Under the pieces are notes generated by a model. It saw nothing but the letters and a program-made list of their open reading frames with translations. It had not been told where the DNA came from and ran no database searches. The position numbers were made by a program, and so were the translations under genes. A stretch of DNA of 64,000 nucleotides from Zea mays. Lineage: Eukaryota > Streptophyta > Magnoliopsida > Poales > Poaceae. Where the stretch lies: assembly GCF_902167145.1 (NCBI RefSeq), contig NC_050104.1:3410001-3474000 (forward strand), read 5' to 3'. The first letter of the stretch is position 1, and every line of letters begins with the position of its first letter. Below are positions 1-11,102 of the stretch, one piece after another.

Positions 1-394
1 GTAGCGGGTTTTCTGAAGCTAGTGGAACTTTGTAAAGGCCTCATAGTGTTACCTTGCCTCGCTTGCTTGGTAGAGGTGTATGGAGTTCGATCAACCCCGT
101 GGTAAATGGGCAACACGACTTGTGGGTAAAGATGTGCAACCTCTGCAGAGTGTAAAACTGGTATATCAGCCGTGCTGACGGTCATGAGCGGCTCGGACCC
201 TCACATGATTAACTTATGGAATTAAACTCAATTTTTCATTCGCATTGCATCGTGGGTGTTGATTAATCTTGTTCTCTTAGTTAATTAGGTTGGTATCTAC
301 TTATACTTAGTAACTACTAATAAAATTTTGACCAACTTTAAAACAATGCTCAGCTTTAACCATACTCTTTGGTAAGCCTTGCACTTCACATGAG

Positions 395-697
395 TGTAAC
401 ACCCCGTCCAATCCCTGGACCGGCGGTACATACTCCTGGCAGCTCTCTAGTATCATATATTGTCCCCACATACCAACACGAGTCTTTTGTGTGCACTTTG
501 TCCTCACTCATGCGTACGCGAGAAAACTTCCCGGTCGGTCACCCATCCCAAATTGCTCCAAGCCAAGCACGCTTAACTTGGAGGTTCTTTCGAGATGGAC
601 TTCCGAAAAAGAAGATGCACCTTATTGGTATGAATACTCTATTAATTCTATTAAGCCTTGAGCCAGAATATCCCATCCCAGGGGCTAGGATATCACA
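395..697 (-). mobile_element. Cassandra solo LTR
   Basis: This is a 303-bp LTR on the minus strand that starts TGTGATATCC and ends GGTGTTACA. It is flanked by a perfect 5-bp target duplication, ATGAG, at 390-394 and 698-702. It contains a 5S rRNA-derived core, the hallmark of Cassandra TRIM elements. There is no second LTR or internal region, so this is a solo LTR left by recombination between two LTRs. Cassandra elements encode no protein and depend on other elements to move. Confidence 0.92.
517..598 (-). other. 5S rRNA-derived segment with Pol III promoter boxes
   Basis: On the minus strand the segment contains 'aagttaagcgtgc' (579-567, the 5S box A region) and 'ggatgggtgacc' (548-537, the 5S box C region) in the order and spacing of plant 5S rRNA, followed by 'gggaagt'. 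The rest of the 5S gene has been replaced by LTR sequence. It is a retrotransposon-borne 5S derivative and not a 5S gene. It may still bind TFIIIA and recruit Pol III. Confidence 0.85.
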
Positions 698-1062
698 ATG
701 AGCTCCCACCTTTGGTGAGTTCATGCACATTATTCCCCACAACTTGTTGACTGATGAACGTATGTGAGCTCACCCTTGTTGTACTCACATCCCCCCCAGG
801 TCAAGAACAGGTACCACAGGTTGAGGCACATGGATGATGCTTTGATGAGGTCTAGACCGTCGTCTCTCAGTCAACTTTGGTTGCTCGATCGTTGTCTTTG
901 TATGATGTAATTATTTAATTATTTTGTACAGAACTCCGTTATATATTAATGATGTGACATTCGTTTCTGTACCATGAGACATCATATGTGTAAGACTTGA
1001 TCCTAGCACACTTGGTGATTATTTCATGCCTGGGTTTTGGACCCCTAAAGTCATGGTGTGAC

Positions 1063-1631
1063 ACTATAGATTTTGGTATTTCCTCTTGGAGGGAGTACTT
1101 TTTGGGTTAATAACTTGGGGTTATTGCTAAAACTTGGTTCTCTACTAGTAATAAATACCTGACCAACTAAAAGTAATTGCTTTGAGCTTCACCCCACATA
1201 CAACCAGTCCACTTTAGCCAAACGGTACATTTCTTGAGTACGTTGATGTGTACTCACCCTTGCTTTAAAACACCAAAACACCAGGTTGTCCACATTGCAA
1301 CCCCTGCTCAGAGAAGACAAAGGCGCAGCGGAGGATTTCCAGGAGTTTCAAGACTATGATGAGTTCTAGACTTAGATTAGCGGCAAACTCCCAGTCAGCT
1401 GCCTGTGAAGGCCTTATCTTACTACGTTTCGTATTCGCACTTTTATTTATGTTAAGTTAAAGACTATGTGGATGTCTTCGACATCATGATGTAATAAAGT
1501 ATACCCTCTTTACGCTATTATTTGAGCACTGTGTGATGATGTCCAGTTATGTAATCGCTATGTATGTGAAATTTTGATCCTGGCACGTACATGGTTCATA
1601 TTCGGTTTACCTTCTAAAATCGGGTGTGACA
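1063..1631 (+). repeat. Gypsy LTR 3' fragment
   Basis: Positions about 1100-1631 align with 56440-56947, the 3' end of the solo LTR. Shared blocks are 'attgctaaaacttgg', 'tgtactcacccttgcttt', 'cccagtcagctgcctgtg' and the end 'ttcggtttaccttc'. It ends 'cgggtgtgaca' at 1631 and abuts methyltransferase-derived sequence directly. No coding capacity is seen. Confidence 0.7.
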
Positions 1632-1634
1632 ATC

Positions 1635-2780
1635 TAAAACATAGCTTTGTTATATTTCCATCCAACAGAAACATGCATTCTACATGGCTTGATATATTAT
1701 GATACAAAAATGAACGAAAGATCATAAGAGGAGCAATTTATTTGTATTATTTCCTTATACGAGAGTGTTGCCTGAAATCACCTTAAAATTCAGGTATCTA
1801 AAATATAGGAGAAGCGATAAAGAAAACAACAAAAACACCATGACATTCAATACACTAGCTAGTGACACAAACATGCACAATCAAAACAAACATACATTAC
1901 CATGTGATAATAATGGAAAGATAGTGAGAAACAAGACACTTCACACATGAATTATTGCTTTCTCGATGGATAGGACAAGAACAACATGCTTGGTTTTCTC
2001 ATTTTCAAGGTGTTTGGCAACATGACGAGTGTACTCTTTGAATAACTTGTCGAGTATGCGTTCTCCAAATTGGCTTATGACCAGCGGCTCCATAACTGCT
2101 CATAGGACTTTTACTATACTATAAAAGAGAGCTAGATGATCTGTTATGAAGTGAGAAGAAAGGCAGGTCCAGAATGCCGTTGATAGGCCTAAGTCCCTCA
2201 CCTAGAGTCATCGTCGGAGGAAAATCGGTAACCTAACCTACAGGAGTAGAAAATGAAGTAGGTCCAGGTATGATCAAGCTCTGTCGTGAGCCGGTGCTTG
2301 AACCGTGGTTGAGGCTGGCGATGCCTCTCACATTAGCTCCCGGCCGCTAAAAATAAGGCTAGGCTTGCGAGCCCGCCTTCCCTAATGAGAAAGAAAACTA
2401 GAACTATTATAGCCTTTACTATAAGCTGGGAACTCTTTCTGACTAAAGAAAAAAGGAAGCAAAGCTATATTTCGATCCAAGCCCTAGGTTTGGCTCACGC
2501 CCGGAAACCTATAGTACAAGGGTCGGTGGAGGGGACCCTGAGACCTATGACTTAGCAATATTTTCATCGCTCCTAATACTGTTATGCACATCATCACCAT
2601 CTGAGTCATCATAGGGATCCCAATTTATCTCAAATACTTTAACATGATTCACGTTGAACAACCCAACTTGCTTCACTATCGCCTCCCCTTCACCAGCCGA
2701 TGGTGAGTAGATCGGAAGATATAATGACTCATGTTTTCTTTCTCCACAAGACCATGCAAGTCCAATTATTTACTACAAAT
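1635..2780 (-). pseudogene. Truncated AAMT-like methyltransferase copy
   Basis: This is a decayed duplicate of the last exon and 3' flank of the intact gene at 4959-6488. Positions 1635-2105 align with 4641-5111, and 2549-2780 align with about 5128-5366. On the minus strand the last-exon sequence is recognisable but carries substitutions, and a 438-bp insertion (2111-2548) interrupts it. Exons 1-3 are absent apart from a short exon 2-like edge at 1635-1660. The copy cannot encode a methyltransferase. The junction with an LTR end at 1631 resembles the one at 4566, so LTR and gene fragment were probably duplicated together. Confidence 0.85.
2111..2548. mobile_element. 438-bp unclassified insertion with apparent 5-bp TSD
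   Basis: The insertion is defined by comparison with the uninterrupted paralogous sequence near 5110-5130. It is flanked by 'gactt' at 2106-2110 and 2549-2553. It begins 'ttactatactataaaaga' and ends 'ctgagacctat'. It has no TG...CA ends, no evident terminal inverted repeats and no open frame. Its class is not recognised; it could be a fragment of a larger element. Confidence 0.55.
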
Positions 2781-2824
2781 TATAGCCATTACCTAGTGGC
2801 TAGTATGAGCAGAAATCGTCGTAG

Positions 2825-3279
2825 GGAGTTGTCTCTTACCTAGAGTCCCTAGACTCTATCGTCGTGATTATTGGAAGGTCTAATATGAGCAGGAATCCAG
2901 AAGTACAAATATGGAAAAGATAATATTGGAATAGGAGATACAAGTGAGAGTCCTAAAAAATAGGACAAAATCTCAATATATAAGATAGAGTTCTAAGTAG
3001 ATCAGATTAGATCCTAAGGCATACATGTAATTATAGGTAGTTGGATTCTTATACAACCAGGTCACTAAACTAGACCTATTATATAACCTACTCGTATTCA
3101 CTCTTGTAATTTCCCCCCTCCTTGGACTAAAAAAGGAGAGGCGAGGGAGCCCTCGAGAATGCAGACCAGAATATAATAGATCAATAGCTATAATTCTCAA
3201 TTCTCGATTCTCGACAAATAGAACATAATAGATGTAGGGTATTATCTCACGATGAGAGCTTGAACCAGCCTAAATTTTG
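2825..3279 (+). repeat. Dispersed repeat, copy 1 (second copy at 60297-60752)
   Basis: This 455-bp segment runs from 'ggagttgtctcttacc' to 'cagcctaaattttg' and matches 60297-60752 almost end to end with small indels. No frame is open throughout. Its pyrimidine-rich tract and AT-rich body would fit an LTR of a Copia-type element, but no boundaries, TSD or internal domain were found. The 3280-3400 stretch after it continues without similarity to copy 2. Confidence 0.6.
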
Positions 3280-3399
3280 TGTCTCATGCGCATTATACCT
3301 TCAATTCTCTATCTCGTTACCTACCCCATAAATTCACAACTGAGAAATCCACAACAGAGGGATCAGAAGCCCACGCCTATGAAGACTCTGAGCAGAAGG

Positions 3400-4566
3400 A
3401 GTTTACTTTAAGAGGCATGTTATATCCTTGATCATATTGTCTTTACCCATATAATATTTACTATTATGTTCGCATATATGCATTTGACAATTAGGTTAAC
3501 CTGATCGGACCTATTAGGTGACGTCTAGTTTTGTTTTCCCTATATCTTATTTACACCTAGTTTAATTATTATTGGGTAGACATGCTAGTTCTCTACATGG
3601 TTAATGGGATAATGTTATATAACAAAGACGAATATTATTTTAGTCACGTGGATATTGTTTTATTATTGTGGTATTATTTTATATTTAATTCAAATATGGA
3701 GCGACAACCCAAGAAAAAAGTACAACCATAATGACTATTATGGCTCTAGCTGATTAATTAGGGAAACTAATATCGGTTAGCCTTATCAAAAGTGCAAGAG
3801 GGGAGGCATTGCTCAAGTATAGATCATTTCTCGTACTGATCTGCTCTATGGCAGCTTTTCGGTGGAGGGAGATCTATACCACCTCGACCTAAAACCTTAG
3901 CAGGTTACCTCATACTAGTGGATCTTTATAAAGACCTCATATTGAACCCTACCATGCTGCCTTGGAAGAGGTGCATAGGAGTCATGACTCCTGGTAAATA
4001 GGTAACACGACTTGTGGGTAAAGATATACAACCTCGTAGAGTGTAGAAGTGATATATCAACCATGCTCACGGTCAGAGCGGCTTGGATCCTCACATGATT
4101 AAACTATGGAAGTAAATTAAATGTATTTGTAGGTGGTTTATTTATTGTTGTTATTTCATTAATGATATTTTATTTAATTGGTAACTGCTAATAAAATTTT
4201 GACTAGCATAATTAAAATGTGGGATGCTACAACCTTAGACTTATTCGTGGTAAGCCTTACACTACACTTTTTCTACATACTTGTTGTATACCAAACATAA
4301 GTGTACATATTATTGCTAAATTCGCTGCTTAGAACAAGGTCAGCAACAAGATGACTACTATGAATATTTTAAAGAGTTCTAGGCCTTCGATGCTCTAGTC
4401 AACCAGCGTGGATAGTCGTCGTTGTCTTCATTTAGTTTCTTTTGTTTATTTTTTTTAGTTTATGAAATTGGTTTCTAGATGCACTAAAGTCATCATATGC
4501 GTGTAATTTGATCCTGGCGTACATATGAGATGCATTTGTATTTGTTTTCAAAATCGGGTGTGCCAA
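3400..4566 (+). repeat. Gypsy LTR 3' fragment adjoining the methyltransferase array
   Basis: The fragment is similar to 55790-56947. Shared blocks are 'gtacaaccata', 'gctgattaattag', 'tttataaagacctcat', 'atatcaaccatgctcacgg' and the terminal 'aaaatcgggtgtg'. It ends near 4566, immediately before a methyltransferase exon fragment. There is no coding sequence. The left limit is approximate. Confidence 0.6.
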
Positions 4567-4700
4567 AGTTGGCCACGACCATGGTTTCAGGAAGGAGAGC
4601 TATATATACTTCTCTACTGGCCTCCTCAAGAACTGGCTTAATCTAAAACATAGCTTTGTTATATTTCCATCCAACAGAAACATGTGTTCTACATGGCTTG
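4567..4700 (-). pseudogene. Fragment of AAMT-like exon 2
   Basis: On the minus strand this matches the start of exon 2 of the intact gene (6208-6320), covering the residues before and into the SAM-binding loop. It has many substitutions, including 'gagctatatatac' where the gene has 'gagctgtgcatac'. The fragment is cut off by an LTR end at 4566. It runs into sequence also found at 1635-1740, so it is the remnant of another array member and encodes nothing. Confidence 0.75.
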
Positions 4701-4958
4701 ATATATTATGATACAAAAACAAACGAATGGATCGATCATAAAAGGAGCAATTTATTTGTATTAATTCCTTGTACAGGAGTGTTGCCTGAAATCACCTTAA
4801 AATTCAGGCATCTAAAATATAGGAGAAGCGACAAAGAAAACAACAAAAACACCATGACATTCAATACACCAGCTAGTGACACAAACGTGCACATTCAAAA
4901 CAAACATATATTACCATGTGATAATAATGGAAAGATATATAGTGAGAAACAAGACACT

Positions 4959-6488
4959 TCACACATGAATTATTGCTTTCTCGATGGATAGGACAAGAAC
5001 AGCATGCTTGGTTTTCTCAGTCTCAAGGTGTTTGGCAACACGGCGAGCGTACTCTTTGAATAACTTGTCGAGTATGCGTTCTCCAAATTGGCTTGCGACC
5101 AGCGGCTCCATAACTGCGCGTAGGCACTTAGCAACATTTTCACCGCTCTCAATACTGTTATGCACATCATCACCTTCTGAGTCATCGTAGGGATCCCAAT
5201 TTATCTCAAATACTTTAACATGATTCATGTTGAACAACCCAAGTTGCTTCACTATCGCCTCCACTTCACCAACCGACGGTGAGTAGATCGGAAGATAGAA
5301 TGACTCAAGTTTTTCTTTCTCCACAACACCCTGCAGGTCCAATTGTTTACTACAAATTAAAGTCATTACCTAATGGCTAGTAGAATGATTAAAGCAACAA
5401 TAATCTATATTTAGTTTACCTCATCAACTAGGGATTTCAGTGACTGCGCAAGCAATCCGTAAAGATGGTTGGACTCTCCAGCGAACACATCCTCATGCTT
5501 CCTTCCAATAAATGTTAGAACCATTTGGCCACCAGACACGAGTTCCTCATAGCGTAGCCTGAGGAAGAGGGAGAAGTCCTTCTGAAACTGATGTTGAAAC
5601 AACTTCACCATCGATGGTGACATAGTCTTTGTGATGTAGATATCTAGGCATGATTTTTGGGTGCCCTTCAATTGCTCTGGTGCCTGTATATGTATACATA
5701 GAGAGAGAAAAAAAAGACGGTCAAACAAAGAGCAACTATATATAGGTTTGTTTCAAATTAAAACACTCAAAAGCATGGATCGGACAAGCAACAGACAAGC
5801 TCTGACAGGTAAGACTTGTGAGTGGTGAACTGCATATCTCTTGCGGTACGGTTGTGGGAATGCATACCTGAGAGCGCCACTGAAGGCAGAACAGAGAGTG
5901 GAAAAGATGAACGCTTTCGCTAGGGAAGATCCTAGTGTAGTAGGAGCCCGGCAATCCGGAGATATAGCAAGGAGGCTGTAGTGCCTCAGTTGCTGCATCT
6001 CCCTTGTGTGTCGTCGATGACTTATTGAACTGCTCGATGAGCTGGAAGAGATTGTTGAAGTCGTTACCGGGCAGGTCATTCAGAAAGAACTGAAGCTGCG
6101 GCGGGTGGTCATGTCGTCGGTTGTGCTCCAGCTTGCAATGGTGAGCTATGATTCTAGTCACCTCAGTGACGAAGCGCAGTGTGTTAGGCCCGGATGAGCA
6201 GCCTAAGTCGGCCACAACCATGGTTTGTGGGAGGAGAGCTGTGCATACTGCTCTAGTGGCCTCCTCAAGGACCGACTTCATCTGAAACATAGCTTTCTCC
6301 TGTTGCCATGCATGCATCCAACAGAAACATTATATATGCAACAGAAGAAGCATGCAGCTGCATGCGTGCTGGAAACAAATAACGCTGAGAGAGTAATAAT
6401 TACTTACTTGAATCCTAGAATTTTTTGTGTAGCTAGTTTCTCCGTTCCCTGTGGCCATGTGGAGATCACGCTCGATTCTCATCGGCAT
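4959..6488 (-). CDS. AAMT: Anthranilic acid methyltransferase (SABATH carboxyl methyltransferase), intact
   Basis: SAM-dependent carboxyl methyltransferase, expected to make volatile methyl anthranilate from anthranilic acid in the cytosol. There are four exons, all with GT-AG introns: 6488-6408, 6299-5868, 5683-5420 and 5330-4959 (stop included). They join in frame to 382 residues, the usual SABATH length. Exon 1 contains SYTKNSRIQ (SAM/substrate loop). Exon 2 contains DLGCSSGPNT (SAM motif I) and LPGNDFN, and ends with QWRSQ. Residues 167 (Gln) and 246 (Tyr) match the two positions reported to set anthranilate preference in maize AAMT1. A second in-frame Met lies at residue 11; the upstream Met at 6488 is chosen because it gives the family length. 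No frameshift or stop is seen. Which AAMT paralogue or allele this is cannot be settled here. Broken relatives lie on its 3' side. Confidence 0.93.
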
Positions 6489-6600
6489 GGCTGCCTGCGA
6501 GTCGAGGCTTCAGCGGTGCGCCGGGGGGAGCCAAAGCTCAGCACATACAAGCTAAGCTAGCACAACAATTTTACAATCTTAAGCTGTGTGGACGATGGCT

Positions 6601-6610
6601 AAATTTATAG
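6601..6610 (-). promoter_or_regulatory. TATA box of the methyltransferase gene
   Basis: The minus strand reads 'ctataaattt' about 115 bases before the ATG at 6488, a normal distance for a plant core promoter with a short leader. The leader between them is GC-richer than its surroundings. Inducible elements cannot be assigned by eye. Confidence 0.5.
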
Positions 6611-6913
6611 ACAAATTTAATTTGCCATGTTCGTCTGCACAACGCGCTATGTATTGCACGTGAATCATCAGCTGCATGCCATATATGAACAGAGAGACAT
6701 ATTAATAATTAATTTTCCATATTATTATAGCACATATGTCAGGCTATGATTCGAGAGAGGTATGGAGCATCTGTGCATTTGAGAGCATGCATGCATGTGT
6801 CAATAATGGATCTAGCTCTTAATTCATATGTCTCACACAACGCAGATTTCGGCAAAGGGTGCTAGCACGTGGAACATACATACATTGGACCTTCCAGGAA
6901 GGGGTATTATCAG

Positions 6914-8510
6914 ATTGGGTGACTTGAAAATGAGTGATGATGTCCTTATCCTCCACTTGCAAGAAGAATTACGTAAGGGTTGCTGGGCCACTGAAGCCGG
7001 ATACGGTTGGGCCGCCTGGCGTCCATGCCTCTTTATTTTAGCAAAATAATATTTCGATTATTTATACATATATGTATTATACATTATATATACTTTATCT
7101 GTTCCAAATTAAAAAATTTAGATTAAAACCAGAACATAAATCATGACAATATCATATATATTCTAGTATAAGCATAGCTCGTATACTAGCTAGTTAGATT
7201 AACCAATATATATATGAACATAAATACTAGTGTAAGCATAGCTTATACACTAGTAAGGTTAAACAAAGCCACGATATTATTAGATCATAGGGTGTGTATC
7301 TTACCGGTGGTCATTGTTGTGGAGAAATAAAGTGCTCGGATCAGCTGACAGCGAATACGCATGGACATATAGCACCGCCTGACTCGAATTGTTGAAGACT
7401 ACCCGCCGTGGAAGTGGAGAGCATTCACACCAAGAGTGTTTCACAAAACTCAATTAGTCTTCTCCCGATGCATGACAGTAAGGATGAGGAGACCTGTTTA
7501 TCTGTAGCCATTTGGGTTGAAGATACTATGACGGCAGCGTCGTAGTGAGAAAAGGCAAAAAAAAAATATATCATAACTCAGTTAGATATATTTTAGAACT
7601 AGTTTAAGAACTCTATTTTTACAAGGGATTCATATTTTTCCAAGAAAAAAAATAAAATAAGTATAGAAAAAATTGGTAGGGCCTAAGATTAAATTGACAA
7701 TACAGTATAAAACAAAAAAACTCAGATCTACTGGCAGATAGTATACGTTTCATTAGAACAGAACAGATCTGAACTAACTCAATAAAATTAACGCATAAAA
7801 AAAGAATCGACAATCTAACCATAGAACCGTCATCGCAATAAACTGAAAATGCAAATTTACTTAAACTGATTTCCAAATAAATAAAAGACAAAAATAAAAT
7901 TGCCATTTAGAAGAGTCACGATGAGATCGCGGCGTCGGTGTAGCTACCTTTTAGCAAGCAAACAAAAAGTGTCATTGGAATGACGCCACTTTCTCTAATT
8001 TATTTATGCTGTCTCCCTGTGCCACATGCCACCTTTTTTACTATTGGGTGACTTGAAAATGAGTGATGATGTCCTTATCCTCCACTTGCAAGAAGAATTA
8101 CGTAAGGGTTGCTGGGCCACTGAAGCCGGATACGGTTGGGCCGCCTGGCGTCCATGCCTCTTTATTTTAGCAAAATAATATTTCGATTATTTATACATAT
8201 ATGTATTATACATTATATATACTTTATCTGTTCCAAATTAAAAAATTTAGATTAAAACCAGAACATAAATCATGACAATATCATATATATTCTAGTATAA
8301 GCATAGCTCGTATACTAGTTAGATTAACCAATATATATGAACATAAATACTAGTGTAAGCATAGCTTATACACTAGTAAGGTTAAACAAAGCCACGATAT
8401 TATTAGATCATAGGGTGTGTATCTTACCGGTGGTCATTGTTGTGGAGAAATAAAGTGCTCGAATCAGCTGACAACGAATACGCATGGACATATAGCACCG
8501 CCTGAATCTA
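6914..8510. repeat. Tandem duplication upstream of the methyltransferase gene
   Basis: Positions 6914-7400 and 8043-8510 are near-identical direct copies offset by about 1.13 kb. They start 'attgggtgacttgaaaat' and run past 'gacatatagcaccgcctga'. They differ by small indels, for example in 'ctagctagttag' against 'ctagttag'. Between the copies, 7440-8040 is AT-rich sequence with no recognisable gene. Short frames inside the copies have no family resemblance. The block lies 0.4-2 kb upstream of the methyltransferase ATG, so it could contain promoter or enhancer sequence. Confidence 0.8.
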
Positions 8511-8671
8511 ATAATATTGGTGTGGAGAGCATTCACACCAAGAGTCAATCATTTAGTGAGCCAATCATTCTATATGTGATGTCCGACGAGACTATATGTG
8601 ATGGGTGTGTCCTTCACTTGTTGAACCTCGCCACTTTGTAGAACAAGTATGCAACCCTGCTAGATGAGAGC

Positions 8672-9007
8672 TGTCAGGGAAATGATCCTCGGTCCCTAGG
8701 ACCCACCGATTAGTGAGCATGCTAAGGAAAGAGTCCCTGATTTCTAGGGCCTGTTAGCTAGTGAGAAGAGGCAGATACATCAACCCTTAAAGGACCCGAT
8801 CCCGGTCGAACCCAGCGGCACCAAGCCTAGGGTCGGGTGTGGTGGAACCTGTCAAGGGAGGCCGAGCGTGTCGGAAGAGAACCACTAGAGTGGATCCCAC
8901 GCCCAGCCTCGGACTAACCCGCCATAAATGACTGGGCGCATTAACCACGCCTGGCACCAAGTCACAGCGTGGGCGTCTGTCCGCTTCCCATTCATGACCT
9001 ATGGACT
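8672..9007 (+). repeat. LTR-like fragment truncated by the outer solo LTR
   Basis: The fragment starts 'tgtcagggaaatgatcctcgg' style sequence with a TG terminus and is GC-rich ('gggtcgggtgtgg'). It stops where the solo LTR begins at 9008. The sequence right of that solo LTR (56948 onward, 'ggacccctcggggcac') is similar in composition and may be its continuation. No coding region is visible. The LTR identity is inferred from its start and style only. Confidence 0.4.
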
Positions 9008-10627
9008 TGTAACACCCTAAATTTGGGGGTATAAAATTTCTTTCCTAATACACACCAAATTCAGGTGTTACTCTCTCATTTCTTTGCTTTCTTTCTCTTT
9101 TTCCTAAAAATGGATAATTATTTTGTTTTATATTGGCGTAAACCTAGTGGAATAAGCCCTAGAGGCGCTTTGGTTGTTGCATTCATGTCATTTCATGGTG
9201 TTTATAAGTGCAAAATGTGTTTGAAACATGTTAGTATATCCTATAGAAGCTCTCATTAGATTTTCATATTTTTCGGAGTATTTTTCTATTTTCTGGAAAC
9301 CAAAATCTATTTATTTGAGGTACTTAAAAATGTTTTTAGAAACTATAATTATGTTTTTTGAGTTCATTAGGTGCCAAAACATTTCTAGGAATTTTTCTGC
9401 AAGTTTTAGAAGCATTTATAATATTTTGAGCACAAAATATGGATTTCTAGGCTTTTCTGAATTTTATAAATGGTAAAATCTGAATTGGACCCGAATTTTC
9501 ATCTCGTTCGAACCCGAACTATATATATGCCTGGCTTCTTCTCATCGAGCACGTTCCAGAGCATAAAACTGTTTTCTCAGATTCAGTTCCCTGCTCCCGG
9601 AATTGCTCGCCGAAATTCGGAAGCGGTTCCAACTCCGGCGACAGCTCCGGCGAGCAATTACTCCCAATCCGTGCATCATATGCGGAATCCGAGGATACCT
9701 CTGCGATCGTCTCATCGAGGGCTTCATCTGGGGCGCGGCCTGGTTCATTGATCGGACCTCCGAATCTCTGTCAATCAATGGTTTCCTCCTCGACTCCAGT
9801 GAGGGTCTTCTTCCCCGGTGAGAAACCTCCATTGTTGCACCTAGTGTTTCATCGTTTCTTGTTTTTTCCGTCTGTGCAGGGCCTCCCTCTCCCTCCCCTC
9901 ACCTCCCTAGGCGGCGGCGCCCCTCCGCCTCCTTTTCCCCGGCGCCGCCCCCCCTCTCCCCCCAACGGCGCGACTGTGCCCGCGACGCGGCCCAGCCGAC
10001 TCGCCCCCCCTTGCACAACCCCCTCCCCTCCTCCTCCCTCTCCCATGGATGAGAGGAAGGAGAAAAGAAGAGGAAGAAGATGACAGTTTTGTAATTTAGT
10101 CCCTGTTTCGTTTTAACCCGTACGCATGAATTTAGTCTAGTTTAAAACAGTGATAACTTTTACGTTTTAAACCCGATTCAATCCGTTCAAGTTGCGTTAG
10201 ATTCCTGTTTGATCGGAGGTTAATAGAACAATGTTTCAATTTTAAAATCTAATTTAGGAATTCGATTTGTGCATTTATATTTCGTCACCAACATGAATAA
10301 CCTTAACTGAAATGTTTATTATTAACCATTTAGTTTAATCATGCTTTCTATTTATTAGTTGCCACGTATCGTTTCGGCCCGCGCGCCGTATGCATGCCGC
10401 AGTGCTATTTCGCGCGCGTCGTCACGCGCCGTTCACGTGTGTTGCGTGCCTTGCCGCGCGTCGTTCGCGTCTATCGCGCGTTATCCGTGCGTGACATAAC
10501 TTCTCGATCATAGCTCCGACTGCCGCGTTTCTTTTCGTCGCGTGACCATAGTAGTCAGCTCTATTTTTGCATGTTTTATTATGTTTTTATTTGAATGGTG
10601 TAATGTTCTTATGCATATATATATATA
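9008..10627 (+). mobile_element. Gypsy solo LTR, left part
   Basis: The LTR starts 'tgtaacaccctaaatttggg' and is interrupted at 10628 by the MULE. It resumes after 55410 and ends 'ccgggtgtgata' at 56947, giving about 3.1-3.2 kb when un-nested. Flanks are 'ggact' (9003-9007) and 'ggacc' (56948-56952), a 4/5 match that would be a decayed TSD. A TATA-like 'ctatatatatgcc' lies near 9520, followed by a GC-rich leader-like region (9600-10060). The frames in that region are short and look non-coding. No internal domain is present, hence solo LTR. Confidence 0.65.
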
Positions 10628-11102
10628 GGCTGATGGTAATGGAAGCCCTGGGCTTCAGATAGGTGCGGGGGAGCCCCGGCCAGGTTATGTAGACGAGCCG
10701 AGCCGGACGCACCAAATGGGCTGAGCCAGGCGGCCCGCATTGTGGACTGCATTTATGCAAGTATAAAGGTTAGGAAAAATATGCGTAACAAAACGTGGGC
10801 CATTACTCTGTACATGGGCCGGTGACGTGTCACCCGAGCATTGTGGAAGCGGATTTAAACAGAACGTTACGACAGCATAAACCTACGTATAACGTGCATA
10901 AATGGCTGTTACGCCCACGATCAGCGTGCCCACGATCCTAGAATGAAGCAGATACGCACGCAACCTCGCAGTGATTATCGCGTCCACGATAATGGATATG
11001 CGCATGGGCAAAAGGAAATATTCATAAGCTTCCAAAAAAGGTAGACAGTAAGAATCATTAATTAGGGCGTGCCTGGCTGAAGGGCGTAATTTGATCTGGA
11101 AG

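Larger units (their letters stand above)
1..1062 (+). repeat. 3' part of a Gypsy-type LTR, interrupted by Cassandra
   Basis: No gene is visible. Positions 1-220 match, with many changes, the right half of the solo LTR at 56150-56345; they share the stretch around 'atatcagccgtgct' and the following 'gagcggc'. The segment ends near 1062 with 'tggtgtgaca', the kind of terminus seen at 1631. It is split at 394/698 by the Cassandra LTR. The reading as an LTR rests on shared sequence inside this window, and the family name is not determined. Confidence 0.6.

Noticed and set aside
517..598. A functional 5S rRNA gene
   Set aside because: Only the central part resembles 5S; both ends are LTR sequence and the whole lies inside a TG...CA unit with a TSD.
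6828..7049. Small gene 'upstream' of the methyltransferase
   Set aside because: The frame lies at the edge of the tandem duplication, has no family resemblance and is not kept as a full frame in the second copy.
9600..10083. Proline- and arginine-rich reading frames as a gene
   Set aside because: They lie in the GC-rich leader of the solo LTR, are low-complexity and open on both strands, and resemble no protein.
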